The translations under genes and the position numbers were made by a program. From Yoonia sp. GPGPB17 (GTDB lineage Bacteria > Pseudomonadota > Alphaproteobacteria > Rhodobacterales > Rhodobacteraceae): a DNA stretch of 64,000 nucleotides. The notes under the pieces are model-generated. The model was not told the origin of the DNA. It did no database searches and worked only from the letters and a program-made list of their open reading frames with translations. Location of the stretch: positions 1,054,001 to 1,118,000 of the forward strand of contig NZ_JATACI010000002.1 of the NCBI RefSeq assembly GCF_037892195.1. The letters are read 5' to 3'. Below are positions 47,445 to 56,589 of this stretch, one piece after another. How positions within the stretch are numbered: the first letter of the stretch is position 1; the number at the start of each line of letters is the position of its first letter.

Positions 47445-48592
47445 TCAAGCCGTTACATCGTGATCATAAAGCCAGCCGAGCCTACTAAGGAAAGCCGTAG
47501 GTACCGCCTTTCCCATCGCCTTTAACCCTGCATGCGCGACCAAACGTTTTGCCCCGTGAAGATGGTAGTTCCGCGCGTTCTTATTGGCCGCCTCAATCGC
47601 ACGCACAACCCGCGCGCGCCGTTTGTTTTGGTAGCTTCGCAGCCCTTCATCCAATGTGACCGCCTCATCACAACAAAGTGCCAAGACATAGGCATCTTCA
47701 ATTGCGAGGTTCGCCCCCTGTGCCAGAAATGGCAGTGTCGGATGTGCGGCGTCCCCAAGGATCGCGATTGATCCCGCATGCCACTTCACCGCGACAGGAT
47801 GGCGGAACAGGCCCCAAAGGTTCACTGTTTCAACCTCACCGAGGATGCTTTTGACCTCCCAGCCGCAATCGGCAAAGGCCATGCGCAGGTTGCCGGGGTC
47901 ATCGCTGTGGTGCCACCCTTCGTCAGCCCACTGGCTGCGCTGCTGCACCGCAACGATGTTCAAACGGTTATCGGGCAGCGGGTAGGTGACCATATGTCGC
48001 CCGGGTGCCATCCAGATGCGCGCCACTGGGTCATGTTTGTCCGTCTTGATCATCGCGCGCCACGCGACCTGACCTGTAAAGAACGGCTTGGTTGGTGTGT
48101 TGACCAGCCCGCGCACGACAGAATGCAAACCATCTGCACCTATGGTCAATGCGGGTCGGACAAGCGCCCCGTCCAGTGCGAAGCTTCCATCAGAGTTCAC
48201 GGTTGAAATCTGCGCCCCGAGTTTGATTGTGACATCGGCGGCATCACAACCGCGTGCCAAGATATCGACCAAAGCGGCCCGATGGTAAAAACGGTATGGG
48301 GGAGTTTGGGACGATAGGTCAAACCGGGTGATTTCGCGGCTTGCCATGGCGTCCATGGGGACAACTGCCTCTGCGGTTACCCCGGTCGCAGCCAAAGCCC
48401 GATCAATGCCCAGATCATTCAGGGCGCGCGCACCATTTGGGGTGATCTGCAACCCTGCCCCGACCTCGGTCAATGCCGGTGCCTGTTCGTAAACGGTAAC
48501 TTTTGCCCCCGGCGCGCAAAGGCCAGTGCGGCGGTCAATCCCCCAATGCCGCCGCCGATCACAGCAATGTCGCGGCCTTGGTTGTGGGTCAT
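47445..48592 (-). CDS. FAD-dependent aromatic monooxygenase (frameshift near the 5' end)
   Basis: The protein is a class A flavin hydroxylase resembling salicylate or 3-hydroxybenzoate hydroxylases. The N-terminal dinucleotide fold (ATG 48592: DIAVIGGGIGGLTAALAFARRG) is in one frame; the rest (KVTVYEQ, then TEVGAGLQITPNGARAL) in another. The break is a run of five C on the plus strand at 48506-48510, one base short of RRGAKVTVYEQ. Other motifs: TIGADGLHSVVR and AILGDAAHPTLPFLAQGANLAIEDA. It starts one base after the dksA stop, so the two are co-transcribed. Without correction it would start at 48473 without its FAD-binding motif. Confidence 0.85.
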
Positions 48593-48593
48593 A

Positions 48594-49016
48594 TCAGTCG
48601 TCCCGGTGGACTTTCTCGCGACGCTCATGACGCTCTTGCGCCTCAAGGCTCATGGTCGCAATGGGGCGGGCATCCAGACGCTTGAGCGAAATCGGCTCGC
48701 CCGTTTTTTCGCAATAGCCGTATTCGCCTTCATCAATCCGGCGCAGTGCGGCGTCGATTTTGGTGACCAGCTTGCGCTGACGGTCACGGGTGCGCAGCTC
48801 AAGTGAACGGTCGGTTTCTTCGGAGGCACGGTCGGCCACGTCGGGGATATTACGGGTCTGATCTTTCATGCCCGCAACGGTATCGCGGCTATCTTCAAGC
48901 AGCTCGGACTTCCAGTTCAGCAATTTCCTGCGAAAGTACTCGGTCTGCTTGTCGTTCATGAATGGTTCGTCATCTGCGGGGCGATAGTCGTCTGCAAGAA
49001 ACACTTCAGCCTTCAT
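48594..49016 (-). CDS. dksA: RNA polymerase-binding protein DksA (single-cysteine form)
   Basis: DksA binds the RNA polymerase secondary channel and, with ppGpp, resets promoter activity. The coiled-coil tip acidic residues and the segment DVADRASEETDRSLELRTRDRQ are present. The zinc-finger region reads YCEKTGEPISLKRLDARPIATMSLEAQERHE: three of the four zinc cysteines are replaced (CxxT and SxxA). Such forms are functional in Rhodobacter. ATG 49016 is preferred; ATG 49019 is the alternative. Confidence 0.92.
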   Translation of the reverse strand: MKAEVFLADDYRPADDEPFMNDKQTEYFRRKLLNWKSELLEDSRDTVAGMKDQTRNIPDVADRASEETDRSLELRTRDRQRKLVTKIDAALRRIDEGEYGYCEKTGEPISLKRLDARPIATMSLEAQERHERREKVHRDD

Positions 49017-49197
49017 CATAAATCCCTTTCACTTAGGTCACCGCTTCGCTCTCACCGCGGTTGCCTCCACCCGATTTTGAGGCGGGTTTACTCCCTTCAA
49101 TGCATACTGTCACCCCCTCTTTTTGCCTCTTTCGCAAGGTGTTGATGATCCCGAATGACCTGCTAGGTTGCCTGCGAAATCAGAAGGGTGCGAGATC

Positions 49198-50037
49198 ATG
49201 CAATTCACCGGCACAGACAGTTACGTCGCGACCGAAGACCTGACAATGGCAGTGAATGCCGCCGTGACGCTGGAGCGCCCTTTGTTGGTCAAAGGTGAAC
49301 CCGGCACTGGCAAGACAGAGCTTGCAAGACAAGTCAGTGCGTCGCTGGGCCTGCCGATGATCGAATGGCACATCAAGTCCACGACCAAGGCGCAACAGGG
49401 TCTGTACGAATATGATGCCGTAAGTCGCCTGCGCGACAGCCAACTGGGCGACGCCCGCGTGCACGACGTGGCCAATTACATCAAACAGGGCAAGCTTTGG
49501 CAGGCCTTTGGTGCGGATGGCAAGGTCGTGCTTTTGATTGATGAGATCGACAAAGCCGACATCGAATTCCCTAACGACCTGCTGCAAGAACTCGACCGGA
49601 TGGAGTTCCACGTCTACGAGACCGGCGAGACCGTCAGGGCCGTGCACCGCCCTATCGTCATCATCACATCCAACAATGAAAAAGAACTGCCCGACGCCTT
49701 CCTGCGCCGTTGCTTTTTTCACTACATCCGTTTTCCCGATATCGACACCATGCGCCAGATCGTTGAGGTGCATCATCCGGATATCAAGGATCAGTTGCTG
49801 ACCGCCGCCCTCACCCAATTCTATGAATTGCGTGAAACAGCCGGTTTGAAGAAGAAACCCTCGACCTCCGAAGTGCTCGATTGGTTGAAACTGTTGCTGG
49901 CCGAGGATTTGACCGCAGCCGATCTCAAACGCGATGGGGCGAATGCGCTACCCAAGCTGCACGGGGCTTTGCTCAAGAACGAGCAGGATGTGCATCTTTT
50001 CGAGCGGTTGGCCTTCATGGCGCGCGGACAGCGTTAG
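49198..50037 (+). CDS. MoxR family AAA+ ATPase
   Basis: The 279-residue ATPase has Walker A VKGEPGTGKTELAR, Walker B VVLLIDEIDKADIEFPNDLL, sensor 1 IVIITSNNEKELPDAFLRR, and an arginine finger RRCFFHYIRFP. MoxR ATPases act with VWA proteins to mature or load metals into enzymes. A VWA gene lies 2 kb downstream in the same direction. ATG 49198 is preferred; an upstream in-frame ATG adds 10 residues. Confidence 0.93.
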   Translation: MQFTGTDSYVATEDLTMAVNAAVTLERPLLVKGEPGTGKTELARQVSASLGLPMIEWHIKSTTKAQQGLYEYDAVSRLRDSQLGDARVHDVANYIKQGKLWQAFGADGKVVLLIDEIDKADIEFPNDLLQELDRMEFHVYETGETVRAVHRPIVIITSNNEKELPDAFLRRCFFHYIRFPDIDTMRQIVEVHHPDIKDQLLTAALTQFYELRETAGLKKKPSTSEVLDWLKLLLAEDLTAADLKRDGANALPKLHGALLKNEQDVHLFERLAFMARGQR

Positions 50038-50140
50038 GCGTGTTTAAATCAACGCCTCGTCCAAGACCCCACGGTCAAGTGACTGGTCCTGCGCACAAAC
50101 CCCTCTATTGTCCACCAAAGACAATGAACGAGCCGCCCCG

Positions 50141-50598
50141 ATGACAGTACCGTCAAACCTTACCATCCGCCCCCTGCAGGCCCGCGATGAAGCGGCGTGG
50201 CGCAGGTTGTGGACCGGCTATCTGACATTCTACCATGCCAGCGTACCCGAGGCTGTGTACGCCAGTACCTTTGCACGATTGCTGGGCGATGATCCGCAGG
50301 ACTTTCACGGGCTGGTCGCAGAACAAGATGGTGAGGTCGTGGGCCTTGTCCACTATGTGTTTCACCGCCACTGCTGGCGGGTAGAGAACGTTTGTTACCT
50401 GCAAGACCTCTATGCGGACCCAGCCGTACGTGGCACCGGGATCGGGCGCAAGCTGATCGAGGCTGTCTATAATGCCGCTGACGCAGCAGGTGCGCCATCG
50501 GTCTATTGGCTCACGCAAGAGGATAACCAGGTCGGTTACGGCTTTATGATCGCGTCGGCCAAGTGACAAACTTCATCAAATATCAGAGACCAGCATGA
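50141..50598 (+). CDS. GNAT family N-acetyltransferase (frameshift near the 3' end)
   Basis: The GNAT core is clear: LTIRPLQARDEAAWRRLWTGYLTFY, LQDLYADPAVRGTGIGRKLIEAVYNAA (acetyl-CoA loop) and YWLTQEDN. The first frame stops at 50566 with a nonsense end. In another frame the sequence continues GRLRLYDRVGQVTNFIKYQRPA to TGA 50596-50598, the usual GNAT C-terminus, which overlaps the next ATG (ATGA). One missing A near 50525-50530 (DN-T-GRL) would restore it; the overlap with the next gene supports this end. Confidence 0.82.
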
Positions 50599-51940
50599 AA
50601 CGCCTTGCCGCCCTAGCGCTTGCTTTTGTGGCCGCCTGTGCAGAAATGCCTGCAGACCCGGACCCGATACGCCTGACCTTCCCCGAAGTGCAGCGCTTTG
50701 CCGGGACTAGCCCGGGGCCAGCGACGCGCCCAAACTCTGAAATGGCGTTGGATTTCATTGATCTGGCCTTTCGCATGGAAAGCGGGCGCCCTTTGCCTGT
50801 CTTTACCCGGTTTGAAGGTCCGATCACCGTGCGTGTCGCAGGCAACCTACGCCCGGAAAACCGCGAAGACCTGACCGACTTGCTGGAACGGCTGCGTGGC
50901 GAGGCCCGCATCGATATTCGCCTGACAAACGATACTGAGGCCAATATCGTCATCGAAACCGTACCCAACCGCACGCTGCAACGCATCGCCCCCAATGCCG
51001 CCTGTTTTGTCGTCCCACGCGTGCAAAGTTGGGCTGAATTACGCGGCGCACGCGACACGCCGACGCTGAACTGGGCCACTTTGCAAACCCGTGAAAAGGC
51101 GGGTGTTTTCATCCCTTCTGATGTCACGCCACAAGAGGTCCGCGATTGCCTGCACGAAGAGCTGGCACAAGCCTTGGGGCCGCTGAATGATCTCTACCGC
51201 CTGCCTGACTCTGTCTTTAACGATGACAACATCCATGCAGTGCTGACCGGGTTTGATATGCTTGTATTGCGCGCCTACTATGCGCCCGAACTGCGCAGCG
51301 GGATGTCTGAACAGCAGGTGGCCGACCGCCTGCCTGGTATCTTTTCGCGCCTGAACCCGCGCGGGCAAAGACAGGGGGGAACATCCCATCGGCCACCTCG
51401 CGCGCCTGGATCACAGCGATGACCGATGCACTTGGCGATCGGATATCGGAGCCCCGCCGCCGCCAAGCAGCCGCACGCGCCATTGCCATTGGGCAGGCCC
51501 TGGGCTGGACTGGCCCGCGCGAGGGATTTGCCAACTATGCTTACGGACGCTTGCAGATCGGCAATGACGCAGCACTGGCGCTGGGTGCCTTCAACGCGGC
51601 GCGTCGGGCCTATGGGCAAAGTGACATCACAGATATTCACTCTGCCCATATCGCATTGCAACTGGCTGCTTTTACCCTGATCTCACGCGATGCCGAGGCA
51701 ACAATTGCCATCACAACACCCGCCATAGCCGTGGCCGAGCGCCATCAAAACGCGGCGCTCATGTCGCTTTTGATGATGTTTAAGGCCGAAGCCCTTGATC
51801 TGCAGGGCAATACAGAGGACGGCATGGCCCTGCGTCTGGACAGTCTGGGATGGGCGCTTTATGGCTTTGGCGACAGGGATGAGGTGATTGACAGGCTCAA
51901 TGAGATTGCATCCCTCGTGCCACAAATACCGCCCAGCTAA
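50595..51940 (+). CDS. DUF2927 lipoprotein (frameshift at a G run)
   Basis: A lipoprotein signal (MKRLAALALAFVAAC) precedes a DUF2927 domain with NAACFVVPRVQ and VRDCLHEELAQALGPLNDL. HEExxQ resembles a metal-ligand motif, so a metallohydrolase is possible but unproven. The first frame stops at 51422, but the frame with GGNIPSATSRAWITAMTDALGD continues to 51940; the break is a run of six G at 51374-51379, one G short. The C-terminal half (AAARAIAIGQALGWTGPREGF to the end) is helical with tetratricopeptide-like spacing. It overlaps the GNAT stop and precedes a small membrane gene. Confidence 0.78.
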
Positions 51941-51955
51941 CAAAGGCCCGCTTCT

Positions 51956-52123
51956 ATGATCCCTCTCATTGGTATGTTTATCGGCGCCGTTTTCGGCGCG
52001 CTACGGGCCAAGGCACGCGGCGGCAAGGGCAAGGATATGCTGCAATGGGGGGCTGTCTTTGCGATCATCTTTGGCGTCATCGGCATGTTCATCCTGATTT
52101 TCTTGCAACGCAGCCTGACCTGA
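51956..52123 (+). CDS. Small membrane protein (55 residues)
   Basis: ATG 51956 opens a 55-residue frame: MIPLIGMFIGAVFGALRAKA, a basic Gly-rich turn (ARGGKGKDM), then a second helix AVFAIIFGVIGMFILIFLQR. Two membrane helices with a positive loop suggest an inner-membrane hairpin. It lies 15 bases after the DUF2927 gene and 4 bases before the VWA gene, which argues it is a real operon member. No family is recognised. Confidence 0.65.
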   Translation: MIPLIGMFIGAVFGALRAKARGGKGKDMLQWGAVFAIIFGVIGMFILIFLQRSLT

Positions 52124-52127
52124 CACG

Positions 52128-53314
52128 ATGTTCCTGCCCTTCTTCGACAATCTGCGCAGCAACGGGGTGCCTGTTTCGTTGCGCGAGTTCTTGTCGTTTC
52201 TCGAAGGGATGAAGGCCGGTCTGGCCACCTATGACGTCGAGGCGTTCTATTTTCTCGCCCGCACCATCATGGTCAAAGACGAACGCCACCTCGATAAATT
52301 CGACCGCGCCTTTGCCGCGACCTTTGAAGGGCTCGACAGTATCCCGGATGACGCCGTGCTGAACGCCGTCGACATCCCCGCCGACTGGCTGGAAAAACTG
52401 GCCGAAAAGCACCTGAGTGATGCAGAGAAGGCCGAGATTGAAGCATTAGGTGGCTTCGACAAGCTGATGGAAACGCTCAAGAAACGACTGGAAGAACAGA
52501 AAGGCCGCCACCAAGGCGGTTCAAAATGGGTCGGCACTGCGGGTACGTCGCCTTTCGGTGCCTACGGCTATAACCCAGAAGGCGTGCGGATCGGCCAAAA
52601 AGAGAGCCGTCACCAAAGGGCGGTCAAGGTCTGGGACAAGCGTGAATTCAAGAACTTAGATGACACAGTTGAACTAGGCACGCGCAACATCAAGGTTGCA
52701 CTCAAACGTCTGCGCCGTTGGGCGCGCGACGGCGCCCATGAAGAGCTGGACCTGAACGGCACAATCCGGGCCACCGCCGAACACGGCTATCTGGATGTAC
52801 AGACGCGACCAGAGCGGCGCAACGCCGTGAAAGTACTGCTTTTCTTGATATCGGCGGTTCGATGGACCCGCATATCAAGGTGGTTGAGGAACTGTTCAGC
52901 GCCGCGAAGTCAGAATTCAAACACTTCGAACATTTCTATTTTCACAACTGTCTTTACGAAGGTGTGTGGAAAGACAACCGCCGCCGCTGGAACGCACAAA
53001 CGCCCACCTGGGACGTCCTGCGCACCTATGGCCCCGACTACAAATGCATCTTTGTGGGTGATGCCAGCATGTCACCTTACGAAATCGCCTTCAAAGGCGG
53101 CGCAAATGAGCACTGGAACGAAGAATCCGGGCACGTTTGGCTGGAACGCGCCCGCGAGCAATGGCCCAACCACCTGTGGATCAACCCGCTGGACGAACGT
53201 TATTGGCCATACACCCAGTCCATCCAGATGATACAAGAGATTTTCGGGGCCGACCGCATGGTGCCGATGACATTGGTAAGCATTGAGACAGGAATGAAAA
53301 CGCTGGGACGTTAG
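52128..53314 (+). CDS. VWA domain protein, CoxE-like (frameshift before the MIDAS motif)
   Basis: The 5' part has NLRSNGVPVSLREFLSFLEGMKAGLATYD (parts), typical of VWA proteins that pair with MoxR ATPases. Homology in the first frame ends at NAVKVLLF; the next frame gives DIGGSMDPHIKVVEELF, the MIDAS Asp-x-Gly-x-Ser metal site, and continues to GMKTLGR at 53314. One base is missing in TTTTCTTG at 52840-52847. The full protein is about 395 residues and is cytoplasmic. Together with the upstream MoxR gene it forms a MoxR-VWA module. Confidence 0.87.
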
Positions 53315-53371
53315 GCCCTGCTGCGGCAATTCACCCGTTGTCTTCCGGCAATCCACCCCCATATCCAAATC

Positions 53372-54058
53372 ATGATCAAACTTTTACCCATCCTGCTTGC
53401 TGTCCTCTACGGGCTGGCCATGTACCGCTTTTCGGTCTGGCGCACCAAGCAAGAGCTTGACGCTAAATCCACCGAGCTTGCGGACCCGATCCTGAAAGTC
53501 CTGATGGATCGGATGGCCAAAGCGCTCGATATCGAGCGGATCAAAGTGAACATCTATGAGATCGAGCCTGTCAACGGGCTTGCCGCTCCGGATGGGCGTA
53601 TCTTCATCACCCGCGGCTTTTTCAATAAATACCGGGCGGGTGAAGTTACCTCCGAAGAGATGGCGACCGTGATCGCGCATGAAATGGGGCATGTCGCTTT
53701 GGGCCATTCCCGCCGCCGCATGATTGATTTTTCAAGCCAGAATGCGATGCGCACAGCCCTTGCCATGATCCTGGGCCGTTTCATTCCGGGTGTTGGCCCC
53801 TGGATTGCCAGCGGATTGATGAGCCTACTTGCCGCACGGCTGTCGCGCAGTGATGAGTTTGAGGCAGACGCCTATGCCTCTGCCCTGTTGGTGAAAGCCG
53901 GGATTGGGACTGAACCACAGAAGTCACTTTTCAGAAAGCTCGAAACGCTGACCGGTGCACGCGGGGCGGCCACACCTGCGTGGGTGTTGAGCCATCCAAA
54001 GACCCCACAACGCATCGCCGCGATTGAAGCCAACGAAGCGAAGTGGAACGCTGGCTGA
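53372..54058 (+). CDS. M48 family metalloprotease
   Basis: A 228-residue HtpX/Ste24-type protease has one N-terminal helix (IKLLPILLAVLYGLAMY), a VNGLAAPDGRIFITRG segment, the zinc motif VIAHEMGHVALGH, and the downstream Glu in SDEFEADAYAS. A possible second membrane helix covers AMILGRFIPGVGPWIASGLMSL. It lies 57 bases after the VWA gene and is convergent with the PIN gene 4 bases away. Confidence 0.88.
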   Translation: MIKLLPILLAVLYGLAMYRFSVWRTKQELDAKSTELADPILKVLMDRMAKALDIERIKVNIYEIEPVNGLAAPDGRIFITRGFFNKYRAGEVTSEEMATVIAHEMGHVALGHSRRRMIDFSSQNAMRTALAMILGRFIPGVGPWIASGLMSLLAARLSRSDEFEADAYASALLVKAGIGTEPQKSLFRKLETLTGARGAATPAWVLSHPKTPQRIAAIEANEAKWNAG

Positions 54059-54061
54059 GCG

Positions 54062-54604
54062 CTAGGCCTCCAGCGCCTTCCCAAATCGCGGCATCCGCGC
54101 CTTCTTCATCAACGCGCGCATCGTCCAACGCACCTCTGACAGTCGGTTCGCCTCTTGCAGAATGCCCTGAGCGACAGTTCTCACCTGCTCGGGCGCGCCA
54201 TTCAGCAACAACAGCGCAAACCCATCCGGGTCCCACCGCAACAAAGCTTCATCGCCAAGGATGTTCTTTGGAAAATCCTTGGCATTCATCGTCAGAATGC
54301 CGTCGCATGAGCCAACCACAGCCGCCGCCAGCACATGGACATCCGCCGGATCCGGCAACCAAAACTGCCGCTCTTGCGCTGCGTCATATGTTACCACGGC
54401 GTGCGGAAAAGCGGCCGCCAGCGCCGCAATCTCACCGCGTGCCCAAACCTCTTGATCCGGTCCTAGCTTGGCCGCCGCCCGCGCCCATTCTTCCAGAATG
54501 CGGGCAGACCAGCGCGCTTCAAACAGGCCCGCTTTGGCGCAACCCAAGATAACTTCGCGCATTACAGTTGGGTACAGCACGCAAGCGTCGATCATCACCC
54601 TCAT
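54062..54604 (-). CDS. PIN domain protein
   Basis: The PIN nuclease fold shows the first acidic residue in VMIDACVLYP, a central LPDPADVHVLAAAVVG and the strand SCDGILTMNAKDFP with further Asp residues. Length (180 residues) is longer than toxin VapC because of a C-terminal helix region with RTVAQGILQEANRL. Homologues in Rhodobacteraceae are encoded next to the RNA methyltransferase seen here. No antitoxin-like gene is present, so it is more likely an RNA-processing or decay factor than a VapC toxin. Confidence 0.82.
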   Translation of the reverse strand: MRVMIDACVLYPTVMREVILGCAKAGLFEARWSARILEEWARAAAKLGPDQEVWARGEIAALAAAFPHAVVTYDAAQERQFWLPDPADVHVLAAAVVGSCDGILTMNAKDFPKNILGDEALLRWDPDGFALLLLNGAPEQVRTVAQGILQEANRLSEVRWTMRALMKKARMPRFGKALEA

Positions 54605-55806
54605 AGGCGGAAGGTCAGCGCCTTGAGATACCCACTCTCTGCCAGATGCGGCAACAGTGGATGGTCCGGTCCGGCAAAGCCTGTATGGATGATCTGACCG
54701 CGCCGTCCCCCCCGCCCGATCCCGCGGGCAGACGCATTGCGGAACTTCGTCAGATCAGCGGCATGCGAACAGGAACATAAGGTCAGATATCCCCCGTCAG
54801 CCACCAATGGTGCAGCAAGCCGTGCGATGCGTTCATAGGCGCGCAGACCTGCATCCAAGGCAGGCTTGGAGGGCGCAAAAGCCGGTGGATCACAGATCAC
54901 AACGTCAAAAGTTTCCCCTTCCTCAGCCAATGCTGCCAGCCCATCAAAGGCATCACCCTTACGGGTCGTGAACCTGTCAGAAACACTCATCTCAGCAGCC
55001 CCTTGCGCGGCCAGTTCCAGTGCGGGCGCAGAGCCATCAACCGCCAACACAGATGAGGCGTCTGCGGCCAATGCTGCCAGACCAAATCCACCCACATGGC
55101 TAAACACATCCAACACCCGCGCACCCTTTGACAGGCCAGCGACAAATGCATGGTTGGGGCGCTGATCAAAGAACAGCCCGGTTTTCTGACCACCCATAAC
55201 ATCCGCCATATAGGTGGCCCCATTCATCGGCACAGGTACGGGACCGGCAGGCGCAGCGCCGACAAGCACATCCGTCTTTTCCTCCAGCCCTTCCAAGGTG
55301 CGCGCACGACCCGTCCCGTTCATGATCACGGTCGTCACACCGGTGACGTCCTGCAAAGCAGCAACCAGATCACTGATCAGCACATCCGCCCAGGCCGCAT
55401 TCGGCTGCACCACGGCCAGATCACCAAAACGATCAATAATGACGCCGGGCAAGCCATCGGCCTCGGCATGCACCAAACGGTAGAACGGTTCTGGATATAG
55501 CCGCACCCGATGCGCCAGCGCACGGGTCAGCCGCGCGGCGAACCATGCCTGATCAATCACGACCTCTGGGTCCTGATCCAGCATCCGGCAGATGATCTTG
55601 GAGGCCGGGTTGACCGTCACCACGCCCATGGGCACACGGTTGGCATCCTCCAGCCGCGCAATCGTGCCGGGTGTCAGGTTGCGGGTGCGCCGGTCGGTGA
55701 CCAACTCATTTGCATAAACCCATGGAAACCCATGACGAATGGCGCGGGCTTCGGCCTTTGGGATCAGGCGGACAACGGGCATGGTGGGGGCTGTGTGATT
55801 TGTCAT
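54601..55806 (-). CDS. Class I SAM-dependent RNA methyltransferase, RlmI-like
   Basis: The 401-residue protein has an N-terminal PUA-type region (RHGFPWVYANEL, GTIARLEDANRVPMGVVTVNP), a SAM-binding fold (GARVLDVFSHVGGFGLAALAA) and the catalytic core VVICDPPAFAPSKPALDAG, with the cysteine pair in LCSCSHAADL. It matches the RlmI (YccW) group of 23S rRNA m5C methyltransferases and its Rhodobacteraceae relatives. Its stop overlaps the PIN start by 4 bases, coupling the two. Confidence 0.88.
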   Translation of the reverse strand: MTNHTAPTMPVVRLIPKAEARAIRHGFPWVYANELVTDRRTRNLTPGTIARLEDANRVPMGVVTVNPASKIICRMLDQDPEVVIDQAWFAARLTRALAHRVRLYPEPFYRLVHAEADGLPGVIIDRFGDLAVVQPNAAWADVLISDLVAALQDVTGVTTVIMNGTGRARTLEGLEEKTDVLVGAAPAGPVPVPMNGATYMADVMGGQKTGLFFDQRPNHAFVAGLSKGARVLDVFSHVGGFGLAALAADASSVLAVDGSAPALELAAQGAAEMSVSDRFTTRKGDAFDGLAALAEEGETFDVVICDPPAFAPSKPALDAGLRAYERIARLAAPLVADGGYLTLCSCSHAADLTKFRNASARGIGRGGRRGQIIHTGFAGPDHPLLPHLAESGYLKALTFRL

Positions 55807-55859
55807 GCCCGCCTCCTACCCGCTCTTGCTGCGGCTGGAAAGATGTGTGTGGTGAAAAC

Positions 55860-56414
55860 CTATATCAGTTGCGCGCGCAGCAGGCTTGTCAGAAAGTCGG
55901 TCACGCGCACCTTCTCGGTTTGACCTGACTGCTCAAGACGTACAGCCCGTTCACCACCGGGTGCATCAAGGTTGCCGACAACACGGCGCGTGGGTTCAAT
56001 CACCTCTCCTGTTTCAGCGCTCCGCACGGTCATATCAAAAATGACATTATAGACCCCGCCCACGGTGTAGCGGGTGCGGTTCGTCACCCCATGAAACCGC
56101 ACAAGGGTCACATCGACCGCAATCGGAAAGCCATCCTCCAGCACAAGACGATTACGTGATGCAGCATCCTGAAACATGGCTTCGATTTGCGGAATGCGCG
56201 GCCCGATAGGGTCACCACGCCAGACAATATCTGCATTTGGATAATAGGACGCGCTTTCTGACGCGACCAAACCTGCCTGCGCGGAAAAATTGAACCCGCG
56301 CAAGGCGTAAGAACGTTCCATTTGTGGGCGTGGAGCACTTTGCATGCCAATCCCGGCGCCACAACCCGTCAGACCGAACATGGAAAGCGATGCGATGAAT
56401 GTTCTACGATACAT
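55860..56414 (-). CDS. Predicted lipoprotein, DUF6778-like
   Basis: The start MYRRTFIASLSMFGLTGCGAG has a lipobox LTGC; the mature domain has RGFNFSAQAGLVASESASYYPNADIVWRGDPIG (parts), a RNRLVLEDGFPIAVDVTLVRFHGVTNRTRY region and ends with RVTDFLTSLLRAQLI. Function unknown. ATG 56414 is chosen because the longer frame would bury the signal peptide. It is divergent from edd. Confidence 0.75.
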   Translation of the reverse strand: MYRRTFIASLSMFGLTGCGAGIGMQSAPRPQMERSYALRGFNFSAQAGLVASESASYYPNADIVWRGDPIGPRIPQIEAMFQDAASRNRLVLEDGFPIAVDVTLVRFHGVTNRTRYTVGGVYNVIFDMTVRSAETGEVIEPTRRVVGNLDAPGGERAVRLEQSGQTEKVRVTDFLTSLLRAQLI

Positions 56415-56532
56415 GTATACTAAACTCTTTGATGACGCTGCTGTCCTAGCACAGCGATTTTGACAGTGTAAAACCTTCAATTGTGTTCAAAGATCGCCAT
56501 CCCTGCGGCAATGTCACTCTCTTTCACCCTCT

Positions 56533-56546
56533 TGTTAGCGCTAACA
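56533..56546. promoter_or_regulatory. Perfect palindromic operator upstream of edd, LacI-type
   Basis: TGTTAGCGCTAACA is a perfect 14-base palindrome 44 bases before the edd start, with the central CG typical of LacI/GntR-family operators used for sugar-acid and gluconate regulons. A TTGACA at 56460-56465 upstream could be part of its promoter. The regulator gene is not in the window. Confidence 0.65.
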
Positions 56547-56589
56547 CGATATGTTACGAGACGGCGAAAGCGAAACAGCCGAGGACGCC

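Noticed and set aside
54062..54604. VapC toxin of a toxin-antitoxin pair
   Set aside because: No small antitoxin gene is adjacent; the coupled neighbour is a 401-residue methyltransferase and the PIN protein is longer than VapC.
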